DNA of 29,028 bases from Lachnospiraceae bacterium UBA3386 (GCA_002358875.1 DEPS01000148.1:1-29028), one strand, 5' to 3'. Shown: positions 16,412 to 23,926, counted from the stretch's first letter. Notes: generated by a model not told the origin, from the letters alone. Translations and numbers: made by a program.

Positions 16412-16456
16412 AAAAGCCCATTCCAACAAAGAGAAGACTTGTTGGAATGGGCTTTT
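16412..16456 (-). terminator. Bidirectional terminator between convergent genes
   Basis: An 18-bp perfect stem (16412-16429 with 16439-16456, containing AGCCCATTCCAACAA) around a 9-nt loop. Read on the minus strand it is followed by a T-run of about seven, serving the lipoprotein gene. In the plus direction the T-run is short but can still serve the GH3 block. Confidence 0.88.
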
Positions 16457-16513
16457 ATGGTGAACAGTGATTTTTGAACTTCGACTGTCAGCGGCCAGGC
16501 GCGGTCCGCTTCT

Positions 16514-17377
16514 TTATTTGCTGCCTGCAGGGGGCTTTTCTGGATGAACCGTCCTTTGTTCCGTCCCCTGTTCCGTCTCCGCGGACCGGGGAACCGTCCC
16601 CTGTTCCGCTTCACGAGATGCCTCCATTGATTCATAGTTTCTGTAGACCGCATTGTCCCAGGACTGTTCTTCCCCGCTGCCGTTATATCCCAGGGAAAAA
16701 GTTCCGCATGTACCGTCCTCTGTATAAAAAACAACACAGTTCGTCGGAATCCCTTCCGGGAATACGTCATAAATACGGAATGGTTCTTTTATTCCGGTGC
16801 TCTTTACCACGCCCAGGATTTTTTCGGAAAAAGTATAGGAAGAATAATCCGCTGCCCACTGTCTGATTGGATGAACTTCGATCCTGTCCAGTGGAACTTC
16901 GCAATAATACACTTCAGAAGACTGTGCCTGCTCCAGATATTCTGAATCGGCGGTCATTTCTTTTCCGGAGAAGATTTTGGAATCATCACCGGAAAGTACA
17001 GTCATCTTAACGGTACCTACAGAACCAATCTGGATATCTGATTTCTCAGAAGGATCGGCCGTTTCCATCGGCTCATCGCTTATTGCTTCTGCAGCTTTCT
17101 CGTCATTCCTGGCTTTCTCAAGAGTGGAGGATATCTCTGTGGTATCTCCTGAATCACCTGCTTCAGATTCATCAGTATCATTTGTGCCGGATTCGACAAT
17201 ATCCTGTTTTTTGTCACTATCCTGTTTATGATCCAGTGGCTGCTCTGAAGCGGTTGCAGCCGCATTTTCATTGCTGCTTTCAGAAGATCCGGCTGAAGAT
17301 GAATTGGTTCCGCAGCCTGTGAGTAATACCATGCACAACATCAGAGAAAAAAGCGCCAGTCTGTTTCTTTTTTTCAT
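16514..17377 (-). CDS. Hypothetical lipoprotein with REP-encoded tail
   Basis: The 287-residue product has a lipoprotein signal, MKKRNRLALF...LLTGC, with lipobox Cys22. A Ser/Asp/Glu-rich disordered region runs to about 110. A folded part follows (IGSVGTVKMTVLSGD, then VYYCEVPLDRIEVHPIRQWA, IKEPFRIYDVFPEGIPTN, VVFYTEDGTCGTFSLGYNG). I do not recognise the domain. The last 25-30 residues (from about REAEQGTVPRSAETEQG) are encoded by REP-like elements read in frame at 16546-16606. It would be anchored to the outer face of the membrane. It lies 142 nt downstream of the Cof phosphatase on the same strand, separated by REP copies. The ribosome binding site is weak (TAGGA). Confidence 0.8.
   Translation of the reverse strand: MKKRNRLALFSLMLCMVLLTGCGTNSSSAGSSESSNENAAATASEQPLDHKQDSDKKQDIVESGTNDTDESEAGDSGDTTEISSTLEKARNDEKAAEAISDEPMETADPSEKSDIQIGSVGTVKMTVLSGDDSKIFSGKEMTADSEYLEQAQSSEVYYCEVPLDRIEVHPIRQWAADYSSYTFSEKILGVVKSTGIKEPFRIYDVFPEGIPTNCVVFYTEDGTCGTFSLGYNGSGEEQSWDNAVYRNYESMEASREAEQGTVPRSAETEQGTEQRTVHPEKPPAGSK
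16546..16606 (+). repeat. REP-like elements inside a coding region
   Basis: Copies at 16546-16562, 16562-16574 (partial) and 16583-16606, in forward orientation. They lie wholly inside the 3' end of the lipoprotein gene, which reads them on the other strand as a Gln/Glu/Thr/Pro-rich tail. Confidence 0.85.
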
Positions 17378-17408
17378 TCGTTTATTTCCTATCTTTCATT
17401 TTCGGGGC

Positions 17409-17514
17409 GGAACAGGGGGCGGTTCCTGTATCCGTCTATCAGGGGGATGGGTAACCGTCCCTCCGGTCCTGCCAGGTCTTCGGCCTGACGGGATGAGGAA
17501 CCGTCCCCTGTTCT
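17409..17514. repeat. REP-like cluster, mixed orientation
   Basis: One reverse copy (17409-17433) and two forward copies (17452-17469, 17495-17514) fill the 142-nt gap between the Cof phosphatase and lipoprotein genes. Confidence 0.8.
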
Positions 17515-17519
17515 ACGCA

Positions 17520-18329
17520 TCAGAAAAACCTGTCAATTACCTCTGCGATTCCGTCGTGGTCGTTATCCGCCACCTGGACATCGCATAGCTGCTTTACTCT
17601 GTCGTTAGCATTTCCCATCGCGACAGAAAGGCCGGCCGCTTTCAGCACGTCCAGGTCGTTATCCGCGTCTCCGACGGCGACTGTCTCTTCGATCGGTATG
17701 TCCAGATAATCACACAGGAACTGCAGGCCCAGCGCCTTTGTAACGCCCGGAGGAGATATTTCAAGGGAGGTGGTTTCCGCATCGGAGAGCTGCAGATCAA
17801 AACGGGAGATAGCAGCCCGGGTTATATTCCGTGTGTCCTCATCCCTGTGGAAGATACAGAGCTTGAGGCTGCTGGCCGGACGGCTTTTCACGTATTCTTC
17901 AAGATCAGGGACTGCTGTCGCAATGCGGTCGTACAGGGACTGATAGATCCCCATCCGGAAGACCGACACGTCCCGCAGATCCTCGGTTTGTCCTGCGGAA
18001 ACATCTGTAAAAAGAAGGTAAGGCATTGCCCTGACCGCTTTCGCTGCCCGAAGGCACTGGAGCAGGACTTCATCATCAAGCAGTTTCTGACAGAGCGGTC
18101 TTTTTTTTATAAAGTCGTAGACGCAGCCGCCGCTGTTCAGAATGCCATAAGGGACAAATGACAGTTCCGAAGCGTATCCGTCAAGCTCGGCGATTCCCCG
18201 CCCTGTACACAGAGCGACTGCGATACCCCTGCCGACGAGCCGCTTCAGGGCTTCCAGGGTGACAGGGGAAATTCCTTTTTGACTGTTAAGCAGCGTCCCG
18301 TCCATGTCAAGTGCCAGTAATCGGTACAT
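17520..18329 (-). CDS. Cof-type HAD phosphatase
   Basis: The 269-residue product is a HAD-superfamily phosphatase of the Cof type (class IIB cap), which dephosphorylates small sugar phosphates or cofactors in the cytoplasm. Motif I is LDMDGTLL (Asp8, Asp10), motif II lies in CTGRG near 41-45, and motif IV is VGDADNDLDVLKAAG near 225-240, followed by VAMGNAND. Length is normal for the family. The ATG at 18329 follows AGGAGG. A well-formed promoter lies about 100 nt upstream. Confidence 0.92.
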   Translation of the reverse strand: MYRLLALDMDGTLLNSQKGISPVTLEALKRLVGRGIAVALCTGRGIAELDGYASELSFVPYGILNSGGCVYDFIKKRPLCQKLLDDEVLLQCLRAAKAVRAMPYLLFTDVSAGQTEDLRDVSVFRMGIYQSLYDRIATAVPDLEEYVKSRPASSLKLCIFHRDEDTRNITRAAISRFDLQLSDAETTSLEISPPGVTKALGLQFLCDYLDIPIEETVAVGDADNDLDVLKAAGLSVAMGNANDRVKQLCDVQVADNDHDGIAEVIDRFF

Positions 18330-18345
18330 ATGATCCTCCTGTGCT

Positions 18346-18370
18346 GGAACAGGGGACGGTTCCTTGGTCC
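18346..18370 (-). repeat. REP-like element in the Cof leader
   Basis: Single reverse copy GGAACAGGGGACGGTTCC plus TTGGTCC, lying between the promoter and the ribosome binding site of the Cof phosphatase gene. Confidence 0.85.
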
Positions 18371-18386
18371 ATTATCCCCTTCGATG

Positions 18387-18404
18387 CACATGAACTGTCA
18401 TGTG
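18387..18404. promoter_or_regulatory. Inverted repeat just downstream of the Cof promoter
   Basis: CACATGA (18387-18393) and TCATGTG (18398-18404) form a perfect 7-bp dyad around ACTG, about 18-35 nt downstream of the predicted transcription start. It could be an operator or a leader hairpin. Confidence 0.4.
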
Positions 18405-18428
18405 AACAATGTTTTTGCGGTAAAAATT

Positions 18429-18457
18429 ATTATAACATTCAGCAAAATGCCCTGCAA
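18429..18457 (-). promoter_or_regulatory. Sigma-A promoter of the Cof phosphatase gene
   Basis: On the minus strand: TTGCAG (18457-18452), a 17-bp spacer and TATAAT (18434-18429), with TGT just before it as in an extended -10. A match of this quality on the correct strand is unlikely to be chance. Confidence 0.75.
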
Positions 18458-18467
18458 GAAGTAAAAG

Positions 18468-18601
18468 GGAACTATCCCCCGTTCCCCTTGGGCGGACCGA
18501 GGAACCGTTCCCTGTTCCACTGTTCCCCCAGGCGGACCGAGGAACCGTCCCCCTGTTCCCCCGTTCCCCCTGGGCGGACCGAGGAACCGTCCCCTTGTTC
18601 C
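18468..18601 (+). repeat. Tandem array of four REP-like elements
   Basis: Copies at 18468-18486 (weak), 18491-18518, 18531-18559 and 18573-18601. The last three form 40-42-bp units: a GGCGGACCGA start, the core GGAACCGTCCCCTGTTCC, then a short C-rich spacer. Confidence 0.9.
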
Positions 18602-18622
18602 ACTACCAAATAGTAAACAAAG

Positions 18623-18690
18623 AAAAGCCCTTCACGATGGCTCTGATGCAGATCTGTTCTGCGTTTTCAGTGCCATTGTGAAGGACTTTT
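18623..18690. other. Long intergenic hairpin (24-bp arms)
   Basis: AAAAGCCCTTCACGATGGCT starts the left arm (18623-18646). The right arm (18667-18690) ends GAAGGACTTTT. Twenty-one of 24 positions match, and the loop is about 20 nt. It could be a terminator, a miniature inverted repeat or a structured RNA. No gene lies within 250 nt on either side. Confidence 0.6.
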
Positions 18691-18702
18691 CCAACAAAAA
18701 GG

Positions 18703-18739
18703 GGGAGTATGAAATTAAATAAAAGAGGGAGTATGAAAT
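18703..18739 (+). repeat. 13-bp direct repeat
   Basis: GGGAGTATGAAAT at 18703-18715 and again at 18727-18739, next to the long hairpin. The rest of 18740-18890 is AT-rich with no gene or signal I can support. Confidence 0.8.
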
Positions 18740-18896
18740 CTATGTTTGGCAACCTGTGTTCCTGATCACAGTTGTAATAATACACTACGAATCTTAACCT
18801 GCTGTTTCCAATTTCTAAATTTTTGATAACGCGTCTGAAACGAATTTTTAAACAGGATTTACAAATCAGCCTGTTTCACATTGAACTGTGGACTGT

Positions 18897-19080
18897 GCCG
18901 GGGAACCGTCTCCTGTTCCGGCGCAGTTGGCTGTACTGCGCCAACCCGCTTCACATTGACCCGTGGGCCGTGCCGCGGACGCAGGAACCGTGCCCCTGTT
19001 CCGGTGGTATGGGCTGTGCTGAGGACCGAGGAACCGTCCCCTGTTCCGGGGCTGTGGACCGAGGAACCGTCCCCTGTTCC
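18897..19080 (+). repeat. REP-like cluster upstream of the methyltransferase
   Basis: Forward copies at 18897-18919, 18974-19002, 19023-19047 and 19056-19080. The first two are also preceded by related flanks (TTCACATTGA plus a GTG-rich stretch), so a larger unit of roughly 70-80 bp was duplicated. Between them lies a perfect 8-bp hairpin, GGCGCAGT/ACTGCGCC (18920-18942). Confidence 0.85.
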
Positions 19081-19091
19081 ACCGGCTTTTG

Positions 19092-19100
19092 TGATATACT
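19092..19100 (+). promoter_or_regulatory. Extended -10 promoter of the methyltransferase gene
   Basis: TGATATACT: an extended -10 (TGN + TATACT). No good -35 is seen because a REP-like element ends at 19080. Transcription would begin near 19107. Confidence 0.45.
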
Positions 19101-19131
19101 GTTGATGAGAAACTGTCAGGAGGAACCGCCG

Positions 19132-19737
19132 ATGAATGAAGCAGAATGGGACAGGCTGCTGAAGATCAAAACGACAGGAAGAGATGACTCTCATTCCGAC
19201 CAGCATTGTTATCCCTACGAACCGACGCCTTATTCTGTCTTGGAGCGGCTTGCGGGGAGCGGTCTGATCACAAAGAAAAATGTTCTGGTGGACATGGGAT
19301 GCGGAAAAGGCCGCGCGGATTTTTTCCTGGCCTGGCAGACGGGGTGCCGCTGTATCGGTGTGGAATACAGTGACCGGATCTTTCAGAGCGCTTTATTGAA
19401 CCGGGAAGGGGCCGTTTCGGGCGCGAAGGTGGCTTTTGAAAATGTCCGCGCCGAACACTGCACGATTCCGGAGGACGCGGACAGGTTCTACTTTTTTAAC
19501 CCTTTTTCGGTCAGGATTCTCCGGAATGTTTTGGGGCGGATCATGGATTCCTGGTATGTAAAGCCGCGGGAGATCCTGCTTTTCTTTTACTATCCTTCGG
19601 ATGAATATATTTCTTTTCTGATGATGGAGGATTCCCTTTCCTTCCAGGATGAAATCAGCTGTAAGGACCTTTTCGGAGGCGGCGACGGCAGGGAGACAAT
19701 ATTGGTTTTTGGTGTTGACTGTGGCATAGATGATTGA
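19132..19737 (+). CDS. Class I SAM-dependent methyltransferase
   Basis: The 201-residue product has the class I methyltransferase SAM-binding motif VLVDMGCGKGRADFF (51-65), followed by a strand ending GCRCIGVEYSD (acidic residue for the SAM ribose) and a later YFFNPFS motif typical of methyltransferases acting on small or ring substrates. The target is unknown. I place the start at ATG 19132, which follows AGGAGG by about 7-8 nt. The frame stays open upstream to 18823, but that extra stretch is mostly translated REP elements and is not credible protein. The LRR gene follows 27 nt downstream. Confidence 0.85.
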   Translation: MNEAEWDRLLKIKTTGRDDSHSDQHCYPYEPTPYSVLERLAGSGLITKKNVLVDMGCGKGRADFFLAWQTGCRCIGVEYSDRIFQSALLNREGAVSGAKVAFENVRAEHCTIPEDADRFYFFNPFSVRILRNVLGRIMDSWYVKPREILLFFYYPSDEYISFLMMEDSLSFQDEISCKDLFGGGDGRETILVFGVDCGIDD

Positions 19738-19764
19738 GATGTTTTTTCAGAAAGAGAATTTTTT

Positions 19765-20250
19765 ATGCAGGAATTTTATTACAGAAGAGTGGAAGACGGA
19801 ACCTTTTGCCTGACGGGCTATGAGGGGGATGAGGCAGATGTCGTCATTCCCGATGACAAAGTCTTTACGATCCTGAATGACAGGATTTTTCGCGGGCACG
19901 AGGAGATCACTTCCATCCGTATTCCGGATACTGTGACGGATCTGGGGGAATTCGTCTTTGACGGATGTAAAAATCTCCGGCAGCTGAAGCTTCCGGAGCA
20001 ATTGAAAACACTGTGGGGCTATACCTTTGTCCGATGCGGGATCGAAGAGATCGTGCTGCCGGACCAGCTCAGGATCATTCCTCCCTTTGCCTTCAAGGAC
20101 TGTAAAAATCTGCGCAAAGTCGTCTGCGGGGCAGGACTTGAGAAGATTTATGCGTGGGCCTTCGGAGGCTGCGATCAGCTCAGGGAGGAGTGCCTGATCC
20201 ACGGCCCCGGAGTGGATATCAGTCCGCGGGCGTTTGAGACAAGGAATTAG
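19765..20250 (+). CDS. Small LRR_5 (BspA-type) repeat protein
   Basis: The 161-residue product consists of BspA-like leucine-rich repeats (LRR_5). Repeats include ITSIRIPDTVTDLGEFVFDG near 48-67, LRQLKLPEQLKTLWGYTFVR near 71-90 and IEEIVLPDQLRIIPPFAFKD near 93-112, then LRKVVCGAGLEKIYAWAFGG. The N-terminal FCLTGYEGDEADVVIPD is the usual entry unit. It has no signal peptide or anchor, unlike surface BspA proteins, so it may be cytoplasmic. Probably in one transcript with the methyltransferase. It ends 14 nt from the convergent HAD gene. Likely a protein-binding module. Confidence 0.85.
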   Translation: MQEFYYRRVEDGTFCLTGYEGDEADVVIPDDKVFTILNDRIFRGHEEITSIRIPDTVTDLGEFVFDGCKNLRQLKLPEQLKTLWGYTFVRCGIEEIVLPDQLRIIPPFAFKDCKNLRKVVCGAGLEKIYAWAFGGCDQLREECLIHGPGVDISPRAFETRN

Positions 20251-20264
20251 GAAAGTTCTGGGGA

Positions 20265-20921
20265 TCACAGGATCCCTGCCACCATGGCTTCTTTGATATC
20301 CGAAAGGGATGCGTAGATCCCGGTGGCGAGGCGGCGCATCTCGTCGTCGGGTTCCGCAACGTTGGGAACCATGAGAACGGAGCAGCCTGCCCTGTGCCCG
20401 GCAATGACGCCGTTGGGGCTGTCTTCGAGGACGTAGCAGTCCTGCGGATCACAGCCGATCAGGGCGGCCGTCCGCAGGTAACCTTCCGGATCCGGCTTTC
20501 CGACGGTGACTTCATCTCCGCAGAGGGTGACGGGAAAATAGTCAGTGAGCCCGGAGATCCGGAGATTGCTCTCGACGATCGAGCGGTTGCTGCCGCTGGA
20601 AAGTCCCAGTTTATATCCCTGTTCTTTCAGATAGGGGAGCAGGTCGTAGAGACCGGGGCGGGCGACGAGCTCTGTTTTGACCAGTTCCGCAACCATGGCA
20701 GCTCCACGCTGGTAAAACTCCCTTGCGTCAAGATCGGGAAAGAACTGATTGACCGTATTGTAGAGGTCATCCCCGCTGCGTCCCATCATAGCCAGACGAA
20801 GCTCTTCGGGAACAACGAGTCCGTAATCATGAAGAGCGACATCTCTGAAGGCCTTATCATAAATGCACTGTGTGTCAAACATAAGGCCGTCCATGTCGAA
20901 AATCACACCTGTTTTTTTCAT
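20265..20921 (-). CDS. HAD hydrolase, beta-phosphoglucomutase-like
   Basis: The 218-residue product is a HAD subfamily IA enzyme of the beta-phosphoglucomutase/phosphatase type. Motif I is VIFDMDGLMFDT (Asp9, Asp11). A helical cap follows (about 17-85). Motif II is LSSGSNR, motif III CGDEVTVGKPDPEGYL and motif IV VLEDSPNGVIAGHRAG. Members either isomerise beta-glucose 1-phosphate or dephosphorylate sugar phosphates; sequence alone does not decide. AGGAG precedes the ATG. It is the last gene of a minus-strand group behind degV and manA, so a sugar phosphate role fits the neighbourhood. Confidence 0.9.
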   Translation of the reverse strand: MKKTGVIFDMDGLMFDTQCIYDKAFRDVALHDYGLVVPEELRLAMMGRSGDDLYNTVNQFFPDLDAREFYQRGAAMVAELVKTELVARPGLYDLLPYLKEQGYKLGLSSGSNRSIVESNLRISGLTDYFPVTLCGDEVTVGKPDPEGYLRTAALIGCDPQDCYVLEDSPNGVIAGHRAGCSVLMVPNVAEPDDEMRRLATGIYASLSDIKEAMVAGIL

Positions 20922-21013
20922 AAAATCTCCTGATTAAATTATTTACAATTTCATATGCGGCGCAGGCGGGTCGATCGATTTACCCCGGGAATGTTGTAAA
21001 TACGTATATATTG

Positions 21014-23017
21014 TTACGCGCGGACATATGCGCGGATGACAGCGATGGCGCCGCCGGGCTCCAGGGGGCGTATGGAAAATGCACCGGCTGAGGCAGGGAG
21101 AATGAAGGTCTCCGCGTAGTAAACAGTGAATGGTTCAAAAGCTGCAGAGGGGCTTTCTATGAGCGCCGCGCTGCCTTCCACCAGGTTGAGCATGCTGACA
21201 TTGCCGACTGTGTCCAGGTCTGCGCGTTCGCGGATCCTGTAGCGGCGGGTCTCGATGAACTCAAGCTCGTGGAGGCCGGTGTGTTCTTCGGTATATGCGC
21301 TGTTGTCGTTTACAGTGTAAAAAGCGTTGACCAGATTGTCTTTTACCCAGCCGGTCTTTCTGTCGGCGCGGATGACGCGGCGCCCGTGTTCGAGGTGAAC
21401 GGGGCGGGGCTTTCCGTCGAGGCCAAGCCGTCCCCAGTCCCAGAGCTTGAAGGTGAAAATATAGGGCGTCGCGCTGATCTCCAGCACCATGGTACCGGCT
21501 CCGGCTCCGTGGCAGGTGCCTGCTGGGATGAGAAAGTGGTCGTGCTTTTTGGCGGGAAAGCGGTTGACATATTTTTCGGCGTCAAAAATGGATTCTCCGC
21601 GGTTTGCGCGCTCAAGCTCGCCGAACATCTCCTCCGGGTCGGCGTCCTCGGTCAGGCCCAGGTAGACGCAGGCGCCTTCGCCGGCATCCAGGATGTAATA
21701 GCTTTCGTCCTGTGTATAGGACATGCCAAAGCAGCGGCGTATGTAGTCCGTCACAGGGTGGACCTGCAGGGACAGGTTCTGGCCGCCGATGGTGTCGAGA
21801 AAATCAAAGCGGATCGGGAATTCGGCGCCGAATCTGGCGTAGACCTTTTCTCCGAGAAGTTCCCGGGGGTGTGTGAGGACGAGATCCATTGCGGGAAGCT
21901 CGAAAATGCCGTTTCCAAAATCGAGAAGGAGGGAGTTTTCCTCGGGGACGCCGTCGAAGCTCCACGCGTAATTGGGCCTGCTGCGGTCGAGGTCACAGAC
22001 TTCCTTCATCCACTGGCCGCCCCAGACGCCGGGGTCAAAGTAGGGAACTGTGCGGAAAGGCTGCAAAGTGAGCTGACGGAGGGCGTCGCGGATGGCAGTG
22101 CCGGGGACCATTTTTGGTTCCCCGGCATGGTTGGTGTCGATGAAGTAGTCGACGCTGTCAAACCAGCGCATCTTGTGTCTGTCAGCGACCCTCCACTCGA
22201 TAAAATAGCCCCGCTTGAATTTGCGCAGAATGTCCTCGTCCGAGTTCGAGCAGTTGTAATTGGGCATTCCGCGGCGGTAGCGGAGCTGGATCTCCCAGCG
22301 GGCCATATCCAGGTATATGCTCAGGTCCGAATGACGGACAGTCTCTTTCCCTGAATCAGCATCTTTTTCTGCGATAGAATCTTTTTCAAAGAAAATCTCT
22401 TTTGATGCCGCGAGGGCACCGGGGGAGCTGGAACCGGCGATTTCCATTTCAACAGGGAAAGTCGGCTGTGGTGCCCTTGCCTTTGCCTCAGTGCAGTGTA
22501 CCGCACTTGCGCCGGGTGTGCCGGCGATTTCCATTCCATTGGGGGCGTTCTGCTGAGGAGAGACCTGTCCCCCCGTCCCGGCGGGGGGAGCAGCCAGGAA
22601 TGCGCCAAAGCCGAAGACAATGGTAAGTCCCTGCGCTTTGCGGATCTCATCACGCATCTGCCTTAATCCTGCCGGGTCCATGAGGTCTTCGAGATCTCCG
22701 AAATACATTCTGCCGAAGACGCGGTCGTCTGTGAGGCTGCTGTGCAGAAGGAAAGCAAGCTCCTCTTCGGAGCGGAAAACGGTGCGCATGTCAAAAAGGT
22801 GTCTGCAGCCAAGCGATCTCAGGGCGTCGAGCACTTCTTTGTCGTCCACGCCCGGATAGGTGTCGATGGAAATCAGATAGTCCGGTGAAGGGGCTTTTCC
22901 ATATTCCGTGCGAATGCGGTCCATGATGGTATCATAGCCGGCAAGGAGCTCTCCGCTGTGGTTCCGTACACGTGTGGAGGGGAATTTCCGATAGCTGGAT
23001 TTCCGATAGCTGGACAT
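21014..23017 (-). CDS. manA: Class I mannose-6-phosphate isomerase, long Firmicutes type
   Basis: The 667-residue product joins an N-terminal module to a class I phosphomannose isomerase. The front part (about 20-145; YDTIMDRIRTEYG, LISIDTYPGVDDKEVLDAL, LTDDRVFGRMYFGD) belongs to the long form seen in Firmicutes. The catalytic part holds LDMARWEIQLRYRRG (about 233), VPYFDPGVWGGQWMKEVCDL, the zinc-site NLSLQVHP (about 417), DESYYILDAGEG, and IPAGTCHGAGAGTMVLE (about 500). It interconverts mannose 6-phosphate and fructose 6-phosphate. An insertion of about 80 residues (about 148-230) with two MEIAG repeats interrupts the front module. The N-terminus begins with a doubled SSYRK. It lies between degV and a HAD enzyme, with spacings of 51 and 92 nt. 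Confidence 0.88.
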   Translation of the reverse strand: MSSYRKSSYRKFPSTRVRNHSGELLAGYDTIMDRIRTEYGKAPSPDYLISIDTYPGVDDKEVLDALRSLGCRHLFDMRTVFRSEEELAFLLHSSLTDDRVFGRMYFGDLEDLMDPAGLRQMRDEIRKAQGLTIVFGFGAFLAAPPAGTGGQVSPQQNAPNGMEIAGTPGASAVHCTEAKARAPQPTFPVEMEIAGSSSPGALAASKEIFFEKDSIAEKDADSGKETVRHSDLSIYLDMARWEIQLRYRRGMPNYNCSNSDEDILRKFKRGYFIEWRVADRHKMRWFDSVDYFIDTNHAGEPKMVPGTAIRDALRQLTLQPFRTVPYFDPGVWGGQWMKEVCDLDRSRPNYAWSFDGVPEENSLLLDFGNGIFELPAMDLVLTHPRELLGEKVYARFGAEFPIRFDFLDTIGGQNLSLQVHPVTDYIRRCFGMSYTQDESYYILDAGEGACVYLGLTEDADPEEMFGELERANRGESIFDAEKYVNRFPAKKHDHFLIPAGTCHGAGAGTMVLEISATPYIFTFKLWDWGRLGLDGKPRPVHLEHGRRVIRADRKTGWVKDNLVNAFYTVNDNSAYTEEHTGLHELEFIETRRYRIRERADLDTVGNVSMLNLVEGSAALIESPSAAFEPFTVYYAETFILPASAGAFSIRPLEPGGAIAVIRAYVRA
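22434..22535 (-). repeat. Direct repeat within the manA insertion
   Basis: CCGGCGATTTCCATT occurs at 22434-22448 and 22521-22535, 87 bp apart (29 codons), giving the repeated MEIAG peptide in the low-complexity insertion of the isomerase. Confidence 0.8.
22984..23013 (-). repeat. 15-bp tandem duplication at the manA start
   Basis: ATTTCCGATAGCTGG at 22984-22998 is repeated at 22999-23013. In frame it doubles the peptide SSYRK just after the start Met. Confidence 0.95.
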
Positions 23018-23068
23018 CTTTTTTCTCCTGCGGTTTTATAACAGCCGATCCCATGCAGAGCAAGAGGA

Positions 23069-23926
23069 TTACGCCCGGCGATGGAAAAATCCGATGGCAA
23101 ATGCTCCCGGCCCGGAATAGGTGCCGACTGTCGGCCCGAACTGCATCACATGGATATGGTTTTCCTGTCCCTCAAAAAGGCTGGCTTCCTGTTTCATATA
23201 GTCCCGCATGTTTCCGTCGCTCAATCCGGAATATGCCATGCATATCGGCAGGGAAAAATCGATGCCGCCTGTCTTCTCAACCAGCTGTGTAAACATACGG
23301 AAGGCATTTTTCTGTCCCCGGACCTTGCTGAGGACCTTTACCTTTCCGTCCTCATCCGCCGTAATGATCGGTTTGATGTTAAGGATATTGCCGGCAAATT
23401 TGGCTGCGAGAGACAGGCGCCCGCCCTTGTACACATAATCAAGGGTATCAACCAGTGAAATGACATGGAGCCTTTTCTTGTCACGCTCGAGCCTGCGGAC
23501 GATTTCCTCGTGGGTCTTCCCCATTTTAACCAGCCCGATCGCATAGCGCACCAGGGCGTACTGGGAGGCACAGACTCCGAGACTGTCGACGACCGACACC
23601 TTGTCCTCGAATTTTTTTGCCGCAATGCAGGCGCTCTGATAGCAGCCGGACATCCCTGAGGACAGAGTAATGCAGATGACTGTGTCGCCTTCCTGGACAG
23701 CCTTAGCAAAAGCGATCTCAAAAGTAAAAGGAGGCACCTGGCTGGTCTTCGGGATCTCGCCCGTCTCGATCATCCTTCTGTACAGATCATCCGCCTTCAG
23801 CGTTATATCATCCAGAAATTCCTCTTCTCCAAAACGGATGCTCAGGGGCAGAACTGTGACCCCCCATTTCCTTGCCAGTTCCTGCCTGATATCGCTTCCT
23901 GAATCCGTAATGATTTTGATTCCCAT
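23069..23926 (-). CDS. DegV family fatty-acid-binding protein
   Basis: The 285-residue product is a DegV/FakB-type protein, which binds a fatty acid and, with FakA, presents it for phosphorylation. Hallmarks: IITDSGSDI near 4-12, VLPLSIRFGEEEFLDD near 22-37, TSQVPP near 60, ITLSSGMSGCYQSA (lipid head-group loop), and YVYKGGRLS near 165. I chose ATG at 23926 because AGGAGGAAAG precedes it; an upstream in-frame ATG at 23971 lacks a ribosome binding site. It leads the manA-HAD group. No FakA gene is in the window. Confidence 0.93.
   Translation of the reverse strand: MGIKIITDSGSDIRQELARKWGVTVLPLSIRFGEEEFLDDITLKADDLYRRMIETGEIPKTSQVPPFTFEIAFAKAVQEGDTVICITLSSGMSGCYQSACIAAKKFEDKVSVVDSLGVCASQYALVRYAIGLVKMGKTHEEIVRRLERDKKRLHVISLVDTLDYVYKGGRLSLAAKFAGNILNIKPIITADEDGKVKVLSKVRGQKNAFRMFTQLVEKTGGIDFSLPICMAYSGLSDGNMRDYMKQEASLFEGQENHIHVMQFGPTVGTYSGPGAFAIGFFHRRA

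Noticed and set aside
18603..18785. 60-residue minus-strand frame over the long hairpin
   Set aside because: Both arms of the hairpin are inside it, there is no ribosome binding site, and the composition is that of AT-rich intergenic DNA.
18823..19131. N-terminal extension of the methyltransferase
   Set aside because: The extension is made of translated REP-like elements, and a strong AGGAGG box fits ATG 19132.
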